A stretch of 35,250 bases of DNA from Candidatus Eisenbergiella merdipullorum (GTDB lineage Bacteria > Bacillota > Clostridia > Lachnospirales > Lachnospiraceae): contig DWYY01000025.1 in assembly GCA_019118445.1 (NCBI GenBank), forward strand, positions 1 to 35,250, given 5' to 3'. The translations under genes were made by a program, and so were the position numbers. The notes below the pieces were generated by a model that searched no databases, was not told the DNA's origin, and saw only the letters and a program-made list of their open reading frames with translations. Numbering within the stretch: position 1 is the first letter of the stretch; the number at the start of each line of letters is the position of its first letter. Below are positions 16,324 through 25,291 of this stretch, in pieces.

Positions 16324-18954
16324 ATGAACAGAAAGCTGAAAAGAAGCCGTGCAATCGAATATGCGATCCTGTGCTATGCGGTGGTGCTGATGCTGCTCGT
16401 CGGGCCTGCCGGTATCCTGGATACCGTGCGTGTGGTCAGAGGGAATGAGACGGCGGCAGGACAGACCGCGGAGGTGGGGAAAAACGACCGGATCCAGCAG
16501 GTCTTCATCGCCGACGGAGGGTATCTGGAGGGCATCAGCATTTACGCGGAAAACGATCTGTCGCGCAAGCTGGTCAATGTGTCCGTTTCCAACGACCTGG
16601 GGGAGACGGTCTTTTCCAGGAATGTGGCACTGGATACCTATGAGGCTCCGGGCTTTTTTACGGTGCCGGTGGAATTTCAGACGGAAGCCGGAAGGGCTTA
16701 TGTCTGGCAGATCAGCCATCCGGAACAGGACCTGGTTTTGGGATGGCAGAACACGGCCGAATCGGGACTTACGGTTTACGGAAATTATTATTACGTGGAT
16801 GAGGACGGGCATACCGAAGAACAGATCGGACAGAATATCCTTATGCGCTTTACCTATGCAGCGCCCCTCGGCCCATGGAAAAAAGCCGCGCTGATGGCGG
16901 GGATCGCCCTGGCCGCGGGCTTTCTTGTGCTGCTTACAGAAAACGGGGCAAGAAAAGGGAGAAAGAAGCGGGAGGTCAAAGTGCAGTGGCTGTTCCGTGT
17001 GGTCTGCAACCCGCTGATCGCGGCCGGGACCGCTGCGTGGCTTGCTGCGGTGCTGTTATTTGACTATTACGGCGGAGTCCGTGCGGATAAAATGGTCTAC
17101 TGCGCAGGGATCCTGATCTTTGCCGGGATCCTGCTCTATGCGGTCAATGCGAAACGGAATGACATCCGCCCGCTGACGCTCACGGTGCGGGAAAACCTCC
17201 TGGAGAGGGGAATGGATACCCTGCAGACGGTTTTCTGGGCCGGAGCGCTGTGGGGCTGCATCGATTATATGAACGCGATGTATAATATCTATCAGGCCTA
17301 TGCCTATCGGAAGGTGCTGATCTTTTTAGGGCTGGCGCTCCTTACCATGTGCGGGAAGAAGGCCCTTTTCAATATCGCGGATCTGATATGGGTCGTGGTT
17401 TCGTCTGCGGCAGGCTTTTTTTACTGGAAGCAGTTTGAGGGGGCGGCAGAGCAGGACAGACTGGCCAGGCTGAACGCCATTCTCTTCGTCGTAGCCGGAC
17501 TGGTCCTCATCCAGCTCGTCCTGATCCTGGTGAAAAAAAAGGCGGACTGGCGGAAGTTTTCTCCTATTTATACCGGTCTGCTCCTGGTGTTTCTGGCGCT
17601 TCTGATCGTGTTCCGCAATACCAGAGGATGGCCCATTTATCTGGCTGTGGCGTTTGGTCTTTTGTATCTGTTCTATCTGGCCTGGGAGAGACGGGAACGG
17701 TTCCTGGCAGTCTTCTGCAACGGGATCATCTTGAATTTCGTCTGCGCCCTGCTTTTTGCTGTGGCGAGAAGGCCGTTCCGGGCCTGGTATTTCTACCGGT
17801 ATAACTTTGTGTTCCATACGGTGACTGTGACGGCGACCTATCTGACGCTGGTGCTCGCCGCCCTGTTCGTGCGGCTTCTGATGCGTTATCATCGTTCCCA
17901 CAGGCTGTACGCCTGGTGGGGGACGGGGCTTTTGTTCGGCATGGCGGCCTCTCTCCTGGTCCTCACTCTGTCCAGGACCGGATATCTGGCTGCGGGCGTG
18001 ATGGGGCTTTTCCTCCTGCTCTTCGTGTCGCTAGTCTGCTACCGGGAGAGGCCGGGTGCTTTTTTCAAAAAGACAGGTATCCTGATCCTGGTGATCCTGG
18101 CCTGCTTTCCCGTGACCTATTCGGCGATCCGGCTGATCCCTCCGCTCTATGACGATCCGTACATCTTTGAGCTGGAAGCGGATCCGGAGGAATGGGCGAT
18201 CCACAAGGGGGACCCGGCGGATTCCGAAAACTATATTACCTTCCCGCGGTTCGCCTACTGCTTTGACGGAAAGATCTTCGGGGATGAGCACATGGTGCTG
18301 CGGAAATTTGTGGATACCTTTATGGCGGAGGCGGAAATCAAGGATTCGCTGGAAAACGGAAATCTCCTGGCGGCTGAAGAACTGCCGGAAACGGACGCGC
18401 CGGCGGCAGCCCATATATATGCCATGACCGCTTCCGCCTCAGAAGGCGCAGGGGACGCGCTGGCAGAGGAGGAAACGCAGGATGCGCAGGCAGAGGATGC
18501 CGCGCAGAATGGACAGCCCGGCGAGGGAGAGGAGGAAGAAGGCGGCGATATCTCCAACGGACGGATGGACCTGTTTAGGAGATACATTGCCCAGTGGAAC
18601 CTGACGGGACATGACCTGATGGGGGTCCCGCTGGAGGACGGGACGCTTTCCGTCCACGCCCATAACACTTACCTGCAGGTGATCCACGATCACGGCCTGA
18701 TCACCGGAGCTGTATATGTGCTTCTAGGCGCTGTCTCCTTGGTGCAGATGCTCCGCTATGCGTACTGCCATCTGTACCGGAGGCGCAGAAGACAGGAAAG
18801 ACGGGATGAATATGCGGCGCTGCCGCTGGCGGTATTTCTGGCATTCGCCGTGGCGGGGCTGGTGGAGTGGCTGTTCCATCCCTGCAATCCGCTGGGATTT
18901 TCCACCATGGCAGTGCTCGCTCCGCTTTTGACTTTTCATGGAAAAGAGAAGTAA
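16324..18954 (+). CDS. O-antigen ligase/polymerase-like (Wzy-type) membrane protein with ectodomain
   Basis: This 876-residue protein starts with a membrane anchor (about 11-33) and an extracytoplasmic, probably beta-rich domain (about 50-180). About a dozen helices follow. SRTGYLA (550-556) and HAHNTYLQVIHDHG (778-791), lying in a large external loop before the last helices, are the typical Wzy_C/WaaL-type signature. These enzymes polymerise or transfer undecaprenyl-PP-linked glycans outside the membrane. An acidic Ala/Glu/Gln-rich linker (683-742) interrupts the loop before this motif. The size is about twice that of a plain Wzy. It starts 11 bases after the previous stop, below an internal promoter candidate. 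It is the only polymerase or ligase candidate in the window. Confidence 0.85.
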   Translation: MNRKLKRSRAIEYAILCYAVVLMLLVGPAGILDTVRVVRGNETAAGQTAEVGKNDRIQQVFIADGGYLEGISIYAENDLSRKLVNVSVSNDLGETVFSRNVALDTYEAPGFFTVPVEFQTEAGRAYVWQISHPEQDLVLGWQNTAESGLTVYGNYYYVDEDGHTEEQIGQNILMRFTYAAPLGPWKKAALMAGIALAAGFLVLLTENGARKGRKKREVKVQWLFRVVCNPLIAAGTAAWLAAVLLFDYYGGVRADKMVYCAGILIFAGILLYAVNAKRNDIRPLTLTVRENLLERGMDTLQTVFWAGALWGCIDYMNAMYNIYQAYAYRKVLIFLGLALLTMCGKKALFNIADLIWVVVSSAAGFFYWKQFEGAAEQDRLARLNAILFVVAGLVLIQLVLILVKKKADWRKFSPIYTGLLLVFLALLIVFRNTRGWPIYLAVAFGLLYLFYLAWERRERFLAVFCNGIILNFVCALLFAVARRPFRAWYFYRYNFVFHTVTVTATYLTLVLAALFVRLLMRYHRSHRLYAWWGTGLLFGMAASLLVLTLSRTGYLAAGVMGLFLLLFVSLVCYRERPGAFFKKTGILILVILACFPVTYSAIRLIPPLYDDPYIFELEADPEEWAIHKGDPADSENYITFPRFAYCFDGKIFGDEHMVLRKFVDTFMAEAEIKDSLENGNLLAAEELPETDAPAAAHIYAMTASASEGAGDALAEEETQDAQAEDAAQNGQPGEGEEEEGGDISNGRMDLFRRYIAQWNLTGHDLMGVPLEDGTLSVHAHNTYLQVIHDHGLITGAVYVLLGAVSLVQMLRYAYCHLYRRRRRQERRDEYAALPLAVFLAFAVAGLVEWLFHPCNPLGFSTMAVLAPLLTFHGKEK

Positions 18955-18960
18955 ACGTAG

Positions 18961-20895
18961 ATGAAGGAAAAAGATAAACCGAAAAAACACCATTTTAATT
19001 ATCAGCTTTTTTACCGGAGAACGGCGCTGATCATATATGATGTCCTGAGCATTACCGCCGCCAGCTTTTTGGCGCTGCTTCTGCGCTATGACATGCATGT
19101 GGATGCCATTCCGGACGAATTCCTGCTGCCTGTCCGGAATTTCCTGCCGTTCAACATCGTGCTGACGCTTGCCATTTTCTATTTCTTCCGCCTGTACCAC
19201 AGCCTGTGGGCCTTCGCTGGGGAAAACGAGATGCAGAATCTGGTGATCGCTTGTTTCCTGTCCGCCATCGTGTCAGGGGTGGGGCTGAATCTGTTCAAGA
19301 TATCCGGTCAGCCCGTGCCGGACAGCTACTACTTTATGTATTTGTTCCTGCTTGTCACCTTCATGTTCATCAGCCGGTTTTCCTATCGGTTCCTGCGGAG
19401 CCGCAAACACCGGATGCAGAATAAGAAAAACAATATCTCTGTCATGATCATCGGGGCAGGAGAGGCGGGAAACGCGCTGATCAAGGAGATCGTCACCAGC
19501 AATTACAGCACCATGGTCATCCGATGCATCATCGACGACGATAAGCAGAAATGGGGTCAGTTCATCCAGGGCATAAAGGTGGTGGGCGGACGGGATAAGA
19601 TCATTGAGGCCGCTGACCTGTACGATATCGACGAGATCTTCATCGCGATCCCTTCTGCGCCCAGGTCGGTCATCCGCGATATCCTGGATATCTGCAAGGA
19701 GACGAACTGCAAGCTGCGTTCCCTGCCCGGCATGTACCAGCTGGTCAACGGCGAGGTGAGCGTCAGCAAGCTGCGGGATGTGGAAGTGGAGGACCTGCTT
19801 GGGAGGGAGCCGATCCGGGTGGATCTGGATTCCATCCTGGGCTATGTGCAGAACAAGGTGGTCCTGGTCACGGGCGGAGGCGGTTCCATCGGCAGTGAGT
19901 TATGCCGTCAGATCGCAACCCATAAGCCTGCACAGCTCATCATCGTGGATATTTATGAAAATAATGCCTATGATATCCAGCAGGAGCTTCTGCAGCATCA
20001 TCCCGAACTCTCGCTGGAGGTGCTGATCGCCTCCGTGCGGAACACGAGACGCATGAATGCAATCTTTGCGAAATATCGGCCGGACATTGTTTATCACGCG
20101 GCCGCGCACAAGCATGTGCCGCTGATGGAGGCAAGCCCTAACGAAGCCATCAAGAACAACGTGTTCGGCACCTGGAAGACGGCGTCGGCCGCGGCGATGA
20201 ACGGCTGCCGCAAATTCGTGATGATCTCCACGGACAAGGCGGTGAACCCTACTAACATCATGGGGGCGAGCAAGCGGATCTGTGAGATGATCATTCAAAC
20301 CTTCAACAAGCATTACGATACGGAGTTCGTGGCTGTGCGTTTCGGAAACGTGCTGGGAAGCAACGGGAGCGTGATCCCGCTGTTCAAAAAGCAGATCGCG
20401 GAGGGCGGGCCCGTGACCGTCACCCATCCGGACATCATCCGCTATTTCATGACGATCCCGGAGGCGGTTTCCCTGGTCCTTCAGGCGGGCGCCTATGCGA
20501 AGGGCGGAGAGATCTTCGTCCTGGATATGGGAGAGCCTGTGAAGATCCTGGACCTGGCAAAGAACCTGATCCGCCTGTCCGGTTACAAGGTTGGGGAGGA
20601 CATCCAGATCGAGTTCACGGGCTTACGCCCCGGCGAGAAACTCTACGAGGAGCTCCTGATGGATGAGGAAGGCATGCAGGATACCGCCAACAAGCTCATC
20701 CACATTGGAAAGCCCATCGAGATCGACGAGGACAAGTTCTTCATCCAGTTAAAGAAGCTGGAGGATGCTTCCCTTGCCGAGGCGGAGGATATCCGTCCCC
20801 TGGTGCAGCAGATCGTTCCCACCTATGTATACAAAAAGGACGGGAAGACCGTTACGGCGGAGCAGAAGGACGAAAAAAAGGAAAACGCATCCTAG
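18961..20895 (+). CDS. Membrane-bound UDP-GlcNAc 4,6-dehydratase (PglF/CapD/WbpM-like)
   Basis: This 644-residue protein has four N-terminal membrane helices (about 18-135), a nucleotide-binding middle domain (about 155-270) and an SDR domain with TGGGGSIG (304-311), HAAAHKHVPLME and STDKAVNPTN (423-432). The usual YxxxK is MxxxK (M434, K438), as established for the WbpM/PglF group. These enzymes convert UDP-GlcNAc to UDP-2-acetamido-2,6-dideoxy-4-hexulose with bound NAD. It heads the amino-sugar module: VOC protein, aminotransferase, initiating transferase and ATP-grasp protein follow within 60 bases of one another. The product would feed the aminotransferase at 21316 to give a bacillosamine-type or AATGal-type sugar. 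Confidence 0.92.
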   Translation: MKEKDKPKKHHFNYQLFYRRTALIIYDVLSITAASFLALLLRYDMHVDAIPDEFLLPVRNFLPFNIVLTLAIFYFFRLYHSLWAFAGENEMQNLVIACFLSAIVSGVGLNLFKISGQPVPDSYYFMYLFLLVTFMFISRFSYRFLRSRKHRMQNKKNNISVMIIGAGEAGNALIKEIVTSNYSTMVIRCIIDDDKQKWGQFIQGIKVVGGRDKIIEAADLYDIDEIFIAIPSAPRSVIRDILDICKETNCKLRSLPGMYQLVNGEVSVSKLRDVEVEDLLGREPIRVDLDSILGYVQNKVVLVTGGGGSIGSELCRQIATHKPAQLIIVDIYENNAYDIQQELLQHHPELSLEVLIASVRNTRRMNAIFAKYRPDIVYHAAAHKHVPLMEASPNEAIKNNVFGTWKTASAAAMNGCRKFVMISTDKAVNPTNIMGASKRICEMIIQTFNKHYDTEFVAVRFGNVLGSNGSVIPLFKKQIAEGGPVTVTHPDIIRYFMTIPEAVSLVLQAGAYAKGGEIFVLDMGEPVKILDLAKNLIRLSGYKVGEDIQIEFTGLRPGEKLYEELLMDEEGMQDTANKLIHIGKPIEIDEDKFFIQLKKLEDASLAEAEDIRPLVQQIVPTYVYKKDGKTVTAEQKDEKKENAS

Positions 20896-20908
20896 GAAAA
20901 GAGGCAGC

Positions 20909-21298
20909 ATGAAAGTACATCATATCGGCTATCTTGTGAAAAAACTGGAGAAGGCCGCCGCGGAATTTGAAAAGCTGGGCTACTCGCGGATGGGGGAGGT
21001 TACGGATGATGCTTACCGAAAGGTGGACATCCTGTTTCTGCAGAAGGACGGCTATGTGATCGAACTGGTCAGCCCTAACGCTCCTGACAGCGTGGTGAGC
21101 GGCCTGATCAAAACCTATAAGAATGCGCCCTATCATATCTGCTATGTCTGCGGGGATCTGGATAAAGAGATCGCAGAGCTTTCCTCCAAAGGGTATGTGC
21201 AGATCGATCTGCCCGCGCCCGCTCCGGCGATCGGAGGGAAGCGGGTGTGCTTCCTGATGAACCGCTTCATCGGGATGGTAGAGCTTCTGGAACAATAA
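20909..21298 (+). CDS. VOC family (glyoxalase-fold) metalloprotein
   Basis: This 129-residue protein has two beta-alpha-beta-beta-beta halves typical of the vicinal oxygen chelate superfamily. MKVHHIGYLV (1-10), VIELVSP (50-56), PYHICYVCGDL (74-84) and GMVELLEQ (122-129) give probable metal ligands His5, Glu52, His76 and Glu125, one per expected position. VOC members include epimerases, lyases, dioxygenases and resistance proteins, so the reaction cannot be inferred from fold alone. The gene sits between the dehydratase (13 bases upstream) and the aminotransferase (17 bases downstream), where a role on a keto or amino sugar nucleotide is plausible. The start was chosen for the canonical HHIGY opening; GAGGCAGC precedes it. 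Confidence 0.85.
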   Translation: MKVHHIGYLVKKLEKAAAEFEKLGYSRMGEVTDDAYRKVDILFLQKDGYVIELVSPNAPDSVVSGLIKTYKNAPYHICYVCGDLDKEIAELSSKGYVQIDLPAPAPAIGGKRVCFLMNRFIGMVELLEQ

Positions 21299-21315
21299 AG
21301 AAAAGGAGAATCGTC

Positions 21316-22503
21316 ATGGAAAAGAAGAGAATTTATCTGTCTTCCCCGACCATGCATGGGGATGAGCAGCGGTTTGTGAACGAGGCCTTCGAGACCAACT
21401 GGATCGCCCCTCTGGGACCGAATGTGAATGCCTTTGAAAAAGAGATGGCGCAGTATACGGGCTGTGGCTATGCGGCGGCGCTGAGCGCTGGGACGGCGGC
21501 GATCCATCTGGCGCTGCGGCTCATCGGGATCCGGCCGGGAGATGTGGTGTTTTCTTCTGATCTGACCTTTTCGGCCACCTGCAATCCCATCTGCTATGAA
21601 AAGGGGACGCCGGTTTTCATCGACGCGGAGGAGAAGACCTGGAACATGGACCCGGACGCACTGGAGCTGGCTTTTGAAAAATATCCGGACGCGAAGGCAG
21701 TGATCTGCGCCCACCTGTACGGCACGCCCGCCCAGATCGACCGGATCCGGCAAATCTGCGACAGAAGAAAAGTGCCGCTCATCGAGGACGCGGCCGAATC
21801 CCTGGGCTCTTCCTTCCGGGGTAAGATGACGGGATGTTTCGGAGACATCGGTATTTATTCCTTCAACGGCAACAAGATCATCACCACCTCAGGCGGCGGC
21901 ATGCTGGTCTCCGCAAACGAGGAATATGTGGACCGGGCCAGATTTCTTGCCACCCAGGCGAGGGATCCTGCCAGATATTACCAGCACTCCCAGCTCGGTT
22001 TCAACTACCGCATGTCCAATGTGGTGGCGGGGATCGGAAGGGGGCAGCTTCTGCATATTGAAGAACACAAGAAGAAAAAGCAGGAGATCTACAGACAGTA
22101 TAAAGAAGCCTTCGCGGATATCCCGGCCATTACCATGAACCCGATGAATCCGGACGGGGATGCGAACAATTGGCTTTCCTGCATCAGCCTGGCTCCCACA
22201 TGCGGGGTCACGCCGGACATGGTGATGGACGCGCTGGCGGAGGAGAACATTGAGACCAGGCCTATCTGGAAGCCCATGCACATGCAGCCCATCTTTGCAA
22301 ACGCGGATTTCTTCACGAAGGACGGTTCCCGCAAAGGGGCGGACGCATGCAGCGTTCAGATGCTTGATTCGAATGCGGAGCCGGAAAGCGTGGGCGCAAA
22401 GGTCTTCTACCATGGCGTGTGCCTGCCCAGCGACATCAAGAACACGCCGGAGGACATGGAACGGATCATCGGCCTGATCAGGGGCCTGTTTGAGAAAAGA
22501 TAG
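21316..22503 (+). CDS. DegT/DnrJ/EryC1 family sugar aminotransferase (PglE/WcfR-like)
   Basis: This 395-residue PLP enzyme opens with RIYLSSPTMHGDEQRFV (5-21) and TNWIAPLGPNV (27-37). It has SAGTAAIHLALRL (57-69), a VPLIEDAAESLGS segment, and FNGNKIITTSGGG with the PLP lysine at K187. TRPIWKPMHMQP follows in the C-terminal part. The family transfers an amino group from glutamate to a 4-keto sugar nucleotide. Next to a PglF-like dehydratase it should make UDP-4-amino-4,6-dideoxy-GlcNAc (PglE) or the galacto epimer AATGal (WcfR); sequence reading alone does not settle the stereochemistry. AAAAGGAG lies 7 bases before ATG 21316. An upstream in-frame extension overlaps the VOC gene and is unlikely. 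Confidence 0.9.
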   Translation: MEKKRIYLSSPTMHGDEQRFVNEAFETNWIAPLGPNVNAFEKEMAQYTGCGYAAALSAGTAAIHLALRLIGIRPGDVVFSSDLTFSATCNPICYEKGTPVFIDAEEKTWNMDPDALELAFEKYPDAKAVICAHLYGTPAQIDRIRQICDRRKVPLIEDAAESLGSSFRGKMTGCFGDIGIYSFNGNKIITTSGGGMLVSANEEYVDRARFLATQARDPARYYQHSQLGFNYRMSNVVAGIGRGQLLHIEEHKKKKQEIYRQYKEAFADIPAITMNPMNPDGDANNWLSCISLAPTCGVTPDMVMDALAEENIETRPIWKPMHMQPIFANADFFTKDGSRKGADACSVQMLDSNAEPESVGAKVFYHGVCLPSDIKNTPEDMERIIGLIRGLFEKR

Positions 22504-22533
22504 ATCATATCGGACGGAAGGAGGCGGAGAGAA

Positions 22534-23166
22534 GTGTTATACAGGAAATTCGGGAAAAGGGCGCTGGACGTGATGCTGTCCGGCTGCGCCATTGTGGTGC
22601 TTTCGCCCGTGCTTCTGGTCACAGCTGCCCTGGTGCGCATCAAGCTGGGAAGCCCGGTCCTGTTTTGCCAGGAGCGCCCCGGTCTGCATGAAAAGATTTT
22701 CACCCTGTGCAAATTCCGTACTATGACGGACGAGCGGGATGAAAACGGACAGCTTCTTCCGGATTCGGTCCGTCTCACCCCGTTTGGAAAGTTTCTGCGC
22801 TCCACCAGCCTGGACGAGCTGCCGGAGCTGTTCAACATCTTTAAGGGCGATATGAGCATCATTGGACCCAGACCCCTTCTGGTTTCCTATCTGCCCTGGT
22901 ATACCCAAGAAGAGCGCCTGCGCCATACGGTGCGTCCGGGTCTGACCGGACTGGCTCAGGTGTCGGGGCGGAATTTCCTGGACTGGGACAGACGGCTTGC
23001 CAAGGATGTGGAATATGTGAAAAACCTATCCTTTGCCATGGATCTGAAGGTGCTGTTTCTGACGGTCAAAGCGGTGTTTGACCGGTCCGGCGTGGCGGAG
23101 GATACGGCGGCTTCGGAAGGAAACCTGGCACAGATCAGAAAGGAAAGGGCGGAATCATGGAAATAA
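22534..23166 (+). CDS. Initiating phosphoglycosyl transferase (PglC/WcfS-like)
   Basis: This 210-residue monotopic protein has one N-terminal re-entrant helix (about 11-34, with Ser24-Pro25). FRTM (61-64), the catalytic Asp94-Glu95 in STSLDELPELFN, MSIIGPRP (107-114), and VRPGLTGLAQVSGR (133-146) follow. Such enzymes move a sugar 1-phosphate from UDP-sugar to undecaprenyl phosphate and start a lipid-linked oligosaccharide. The compact size matches PglC rather than WbaP. Its substrate is probably the 4-amino sugar from the two enzymes upstream. The start is GTG at 22534, supported by AAGGAGG 9 bases upstream. The last 10 bases overlap the ATP-grasp gene, suggesting coupled translation. Confidence 0.92.
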   Translation: MLYRKFGKRALDVMLSGCAIVVLSPVLLVTAALVRIKLGSPVLFCQERPGLHEKIFTLCKFRTMTDERDENGQLLPDSVRLTPFGKFLRSTSLDELPELFNIFKGDMSIIGPRPLLVSYLPWYTQEERLRHTVRPGLTGLAQVSGRNFLDWDRRLAKDVEYVKNLSFAMDLKVLFLTVKAVFDRSGVAEDTAASEGNLAQIRKERAESWK

Positions 23167-24134
23167 ATATTCTGATTTTAAGCGCGGGCACCAGAAACAA
23201 GGTGGTGCAGTATTTTAAGAAAGAGCTTGCGGGAAAAGGAAAGGTGTATGCGACGGACTGCAGCAGCCTTGCCCCCGCCATCTACGAGGCGGACGAGGCC
23301 ATTCTGGTACCGCGGATCACGGAAGCGGGCTATCTTGACAGGATCCTTTCCATCTGCCGGGAAAAGAAGATCAACGGCGTATTTTCCCTGATCGACCCGG
23401 AGCTGACGCTCCTTGCCCGTCACCGTGAGAAATTCCTCGCGGTGGGGACCACGCCTGTCATTTCGCCCTTGGATGCGGTGGAGACCTCCTTCGACAAATA
23501 CCGGATGTATCAGAAGCTGTGCGAGCTTCAGATCCCCACGGGACGCTGTTTCATGGATGTGGCCGCCTTTGAGGAAGAACTCCGGGCCGGACGGATGAAG
23601 CTCCCCGTTTTCGTAAAGCCCGCAAAGGGCAGCGCCAGCATCGGCATCAACCGGGCGGACACTCTGGAGGCGGTGCGTTTCCTCTGCGGCTGTAAAGAGG
23701 ATATGATGATCCAGGAATATATGGACGGCACGGAGTACGGCGCGGATGTTTATGCGGATATGATCACGAAAAAGGTGACCTCCATTTTTGTGAAGAAAAA
23801 GCTGAAAATGCGTGCCGGGGAGACGGATAAATCCGTTTCGGTAAAGGATGAGAGACTGTTTTCATTGATAAAAAAATTCGTTGAAACTGTCGGGTTTTGT
23901 GGTATCATTGACATAGATATTTTCAGACGCGGAGACGAATATTGCATTTCAGAGGTCAATCCCCGTTTCGGCGGCGGCTATCCCCATGCCTATGAATGCG
24001 GGGTGAACGTGCCCGCACAGATCATCCGAAACCTGGAAGGAAAGCCGAATGAGGAGCGTATCGGCGATTATGAGGAAGGGATCTGTATGATGAAATACAA
24101 CGAGATCATGATCCGCAGGCAGGAGGAATTGTAA
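23157..24134 (+). CDS. ATP-grasp carboxylate ligase-like protein
   Basis: This 325-residue protein has an N-terminal Rossmann-like pre-domain (about 1-105). The ATP-grasp fold follows with FDKYRMYQ (112-119), VFVKPAKGSASIGI (151-164), MIQEYMDGTEYGADVYAD (184-201), and the metal-binding SEVNPRFGGGYP (265-276). ATP-grasp enzymes of the CarB/PylC type join a carboxylate to an amine or another nucleophile through an acyl phosphate. The gene overlaps the initiating transferase by 10 bases, in the amino-sugar module that lacks a PglD-type acetyltransferase. Coupling an amino acid or other acid to the 4-amino group is therefore an attractive but unproven role. Confidence 0.85.
   Translation: MEINILILSAGTRNKVVQYFKKELAGKGKVYATDCSSLAPAIYEADEAILVPRITEAGYLDRILSICREKKINGVFSLIDPELTLLARHREKFLAVGTTPVISPLDAVETSFDKYRMYQKLCELQIPTGRCFMDVAAFEEELRAGRMKLPVFVKPAKGSASIGINRADTLEAVRFLCGCKEDMMIQEYMDGTEYGADVYADMITKKVTSIFVKKKLKMRAGETDKSVSVKDERLFSLIKKFVETVGFCGIIDIDIFRRGDEYCISEVNPRFGGGYPHAYECGVNVPAQIIRNLEGKPNEERIGDYEEGICMMKYNEIMIRRQEEL
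23881..23908 (+). promoter_or_regulatory. Possible internal promoter within the ATP-grasp gene
   Basis: TTGAAA (23881-23886), a 16-base spacer and TATCAT (23903-23908) preceded by TGG form an extended -10 pattern. It lies in a locally AT-rich part of the ATP-grasp gene, about 230 bases before the GT4 gene at 24141. Coding constraint could also explain the match. Confidence 0.3.
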
Positions 24135-24140
24135 AAAGCC

Positions 24141-25256
24141 ATGGCATCCTGTATACTGATCTTATCCAACAGCGATTCCGGGCTGTATGATTTCCGCAAA
24201 GAGGTGCTGCAGGCGCTTCTTGCGAAGGGGAAAAAGGTGCTCGTATCCGTTCCGGATACCGGATATGCGGACCGGATACGGGCGCTTGGCTGTGAGTATC
24301 TTCCCACCTCCTTTGAGCGGCGGGGGATGAATCCCTTCAAGGATCTGAAGCTTCTGCTGTTTTACCGGGGGCTGATGAAGCGGTATCGTCCGGAAGCGGT
24401 GCTGACCTATACGATAAAGCCCAACATCTACGGCGGCCTGGCGGCAAGGATGACAAAGACGGAATATCTTGCCAATATCACTGGGCTGGGCACCACCCTG
24501 GAGCATGACGGCCCGCTGCAGAAAATGATCATCCTCATGTACCGGACGGCGTTAAAGAAAGCATCCTGCGTATTTTTTCAGAACCAGGGCAATCAGGACT
24601 TCATGCGGCAAAAAGGGTGCGTATCGGGAAAATGCCGTATCATACCTGGCTCCGGCGTGAATCTTTCCGAGCATCATGCGGAGGCGTATCCGCCGGAAAC
24701 GGATCCTGCGGCGGAAAAGCGGGTGGTATTCCTTTCCATCATGCGCCTGATGAAGGACAAGGGGATCGACGAACTCCTTGCGGCGGCGGAGCGGGTCCAT
24801 GGAAAGCATCCGGAAACGGTGTTCCGACTTTTGGGCGCTTATGAGGAGGAAACAAAAGCATATTATGAGCCGATGGTGGAGAGATTGCAGGAATCCGGGG
24901 CACTGGAATATTACGGTTATCGGGATGATGTGCCGCGCTTCCTCGCGGAATGCCACGCGCTGATCCATCCCTCCTATCATGAGGGAATGAGCAATGTGCT
25001 TCTCGAAGCGGCAGCTACGGCGCGGCCTGTCCTCGCCAGCGCGGTGGAGGGCTGTCTGGATACCTTTGAGGACGGAGTCAGCGGCATGTCTTTCGCGCCT
25101 AAGGACGCGCGGGATCTGGAGCGCGCGGCAGAGGCTTTCCTTGCCCTTCCCTGGGAGAAAAAACGGGAAATGGGACAAAAGGGACGTGAATATGTGGAAA
25201 AGCGGTTTGACAGAAGGCTGGTCATTGACGCCTATCTGGAGGAGCTGAAACTTTAG
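24141..25256 (+). CDS. GT4 family glycosyltransferase (PglA-like position)
   Basis: This 371-residue GT-B fold enzyme opens with SNSDSGLYDFRKEVL (9-23) and has RRGMNPFKDLK and LTYTIKPNIYGGLA in its acceptor domain. YYGYRDDVPRF and the EX7E motif with Glu281 and Glu289 (HEGMSNVLLEA) lie in the donor domain. It probably adds the second sugar to the undecaprenyl-PP-linked primer made by the enzyme at 22534, as PglA does, because it follows that module at once. It starts 6 bases after the ATP-grasp stop; AGGAGG is 15 bases upstream, which is long, so the start is likely but not certain. Donor and linkage are unknown. Confidence 0.88.
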   Translation: MASCILILSNSDSGLYDFRKEVLQALLAKGKKVLVSVPDTGYADRIRALGCEYLPTSFERRGMNPFKDLKLLLFYRGLMKRYRPEAVLTYTIKPNIYGGLAARMTKTEYLANITGLGTTLEHDGPLQKMIILMYRTALKKASCVFFQNQGNQDFMRQKGCVSGKCRIIPGSGVNLSEHHAEAYPPETDPAAEKRVVFLSIMRLMKDKGIDELLAAAERVHGKHPETVFRLLGAYEEETKAYYEPMVERLQESGALEYYGYRDDVPRFLAECHALIHPSYHEGMSNVLLEAAATARPVLASAVEGCLDTFEDGVSGMSFAPKDARDLERAAEAFLALPWEKKREMGQKGREYVEKRFDRRLVIDAYLEELKL

Positions 25257-25291
25257 TAAAATGTGCATTTGGCACAGGAATCGAGGTTGAT

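Noticed and set aside
18961-20895. Annotating the dehydratase as defective because YxxxK is missing
   Set aside because: MxxxK in place of YxxxK is the established state in the WbpM/PglF group, so it does not indicate loss of function.
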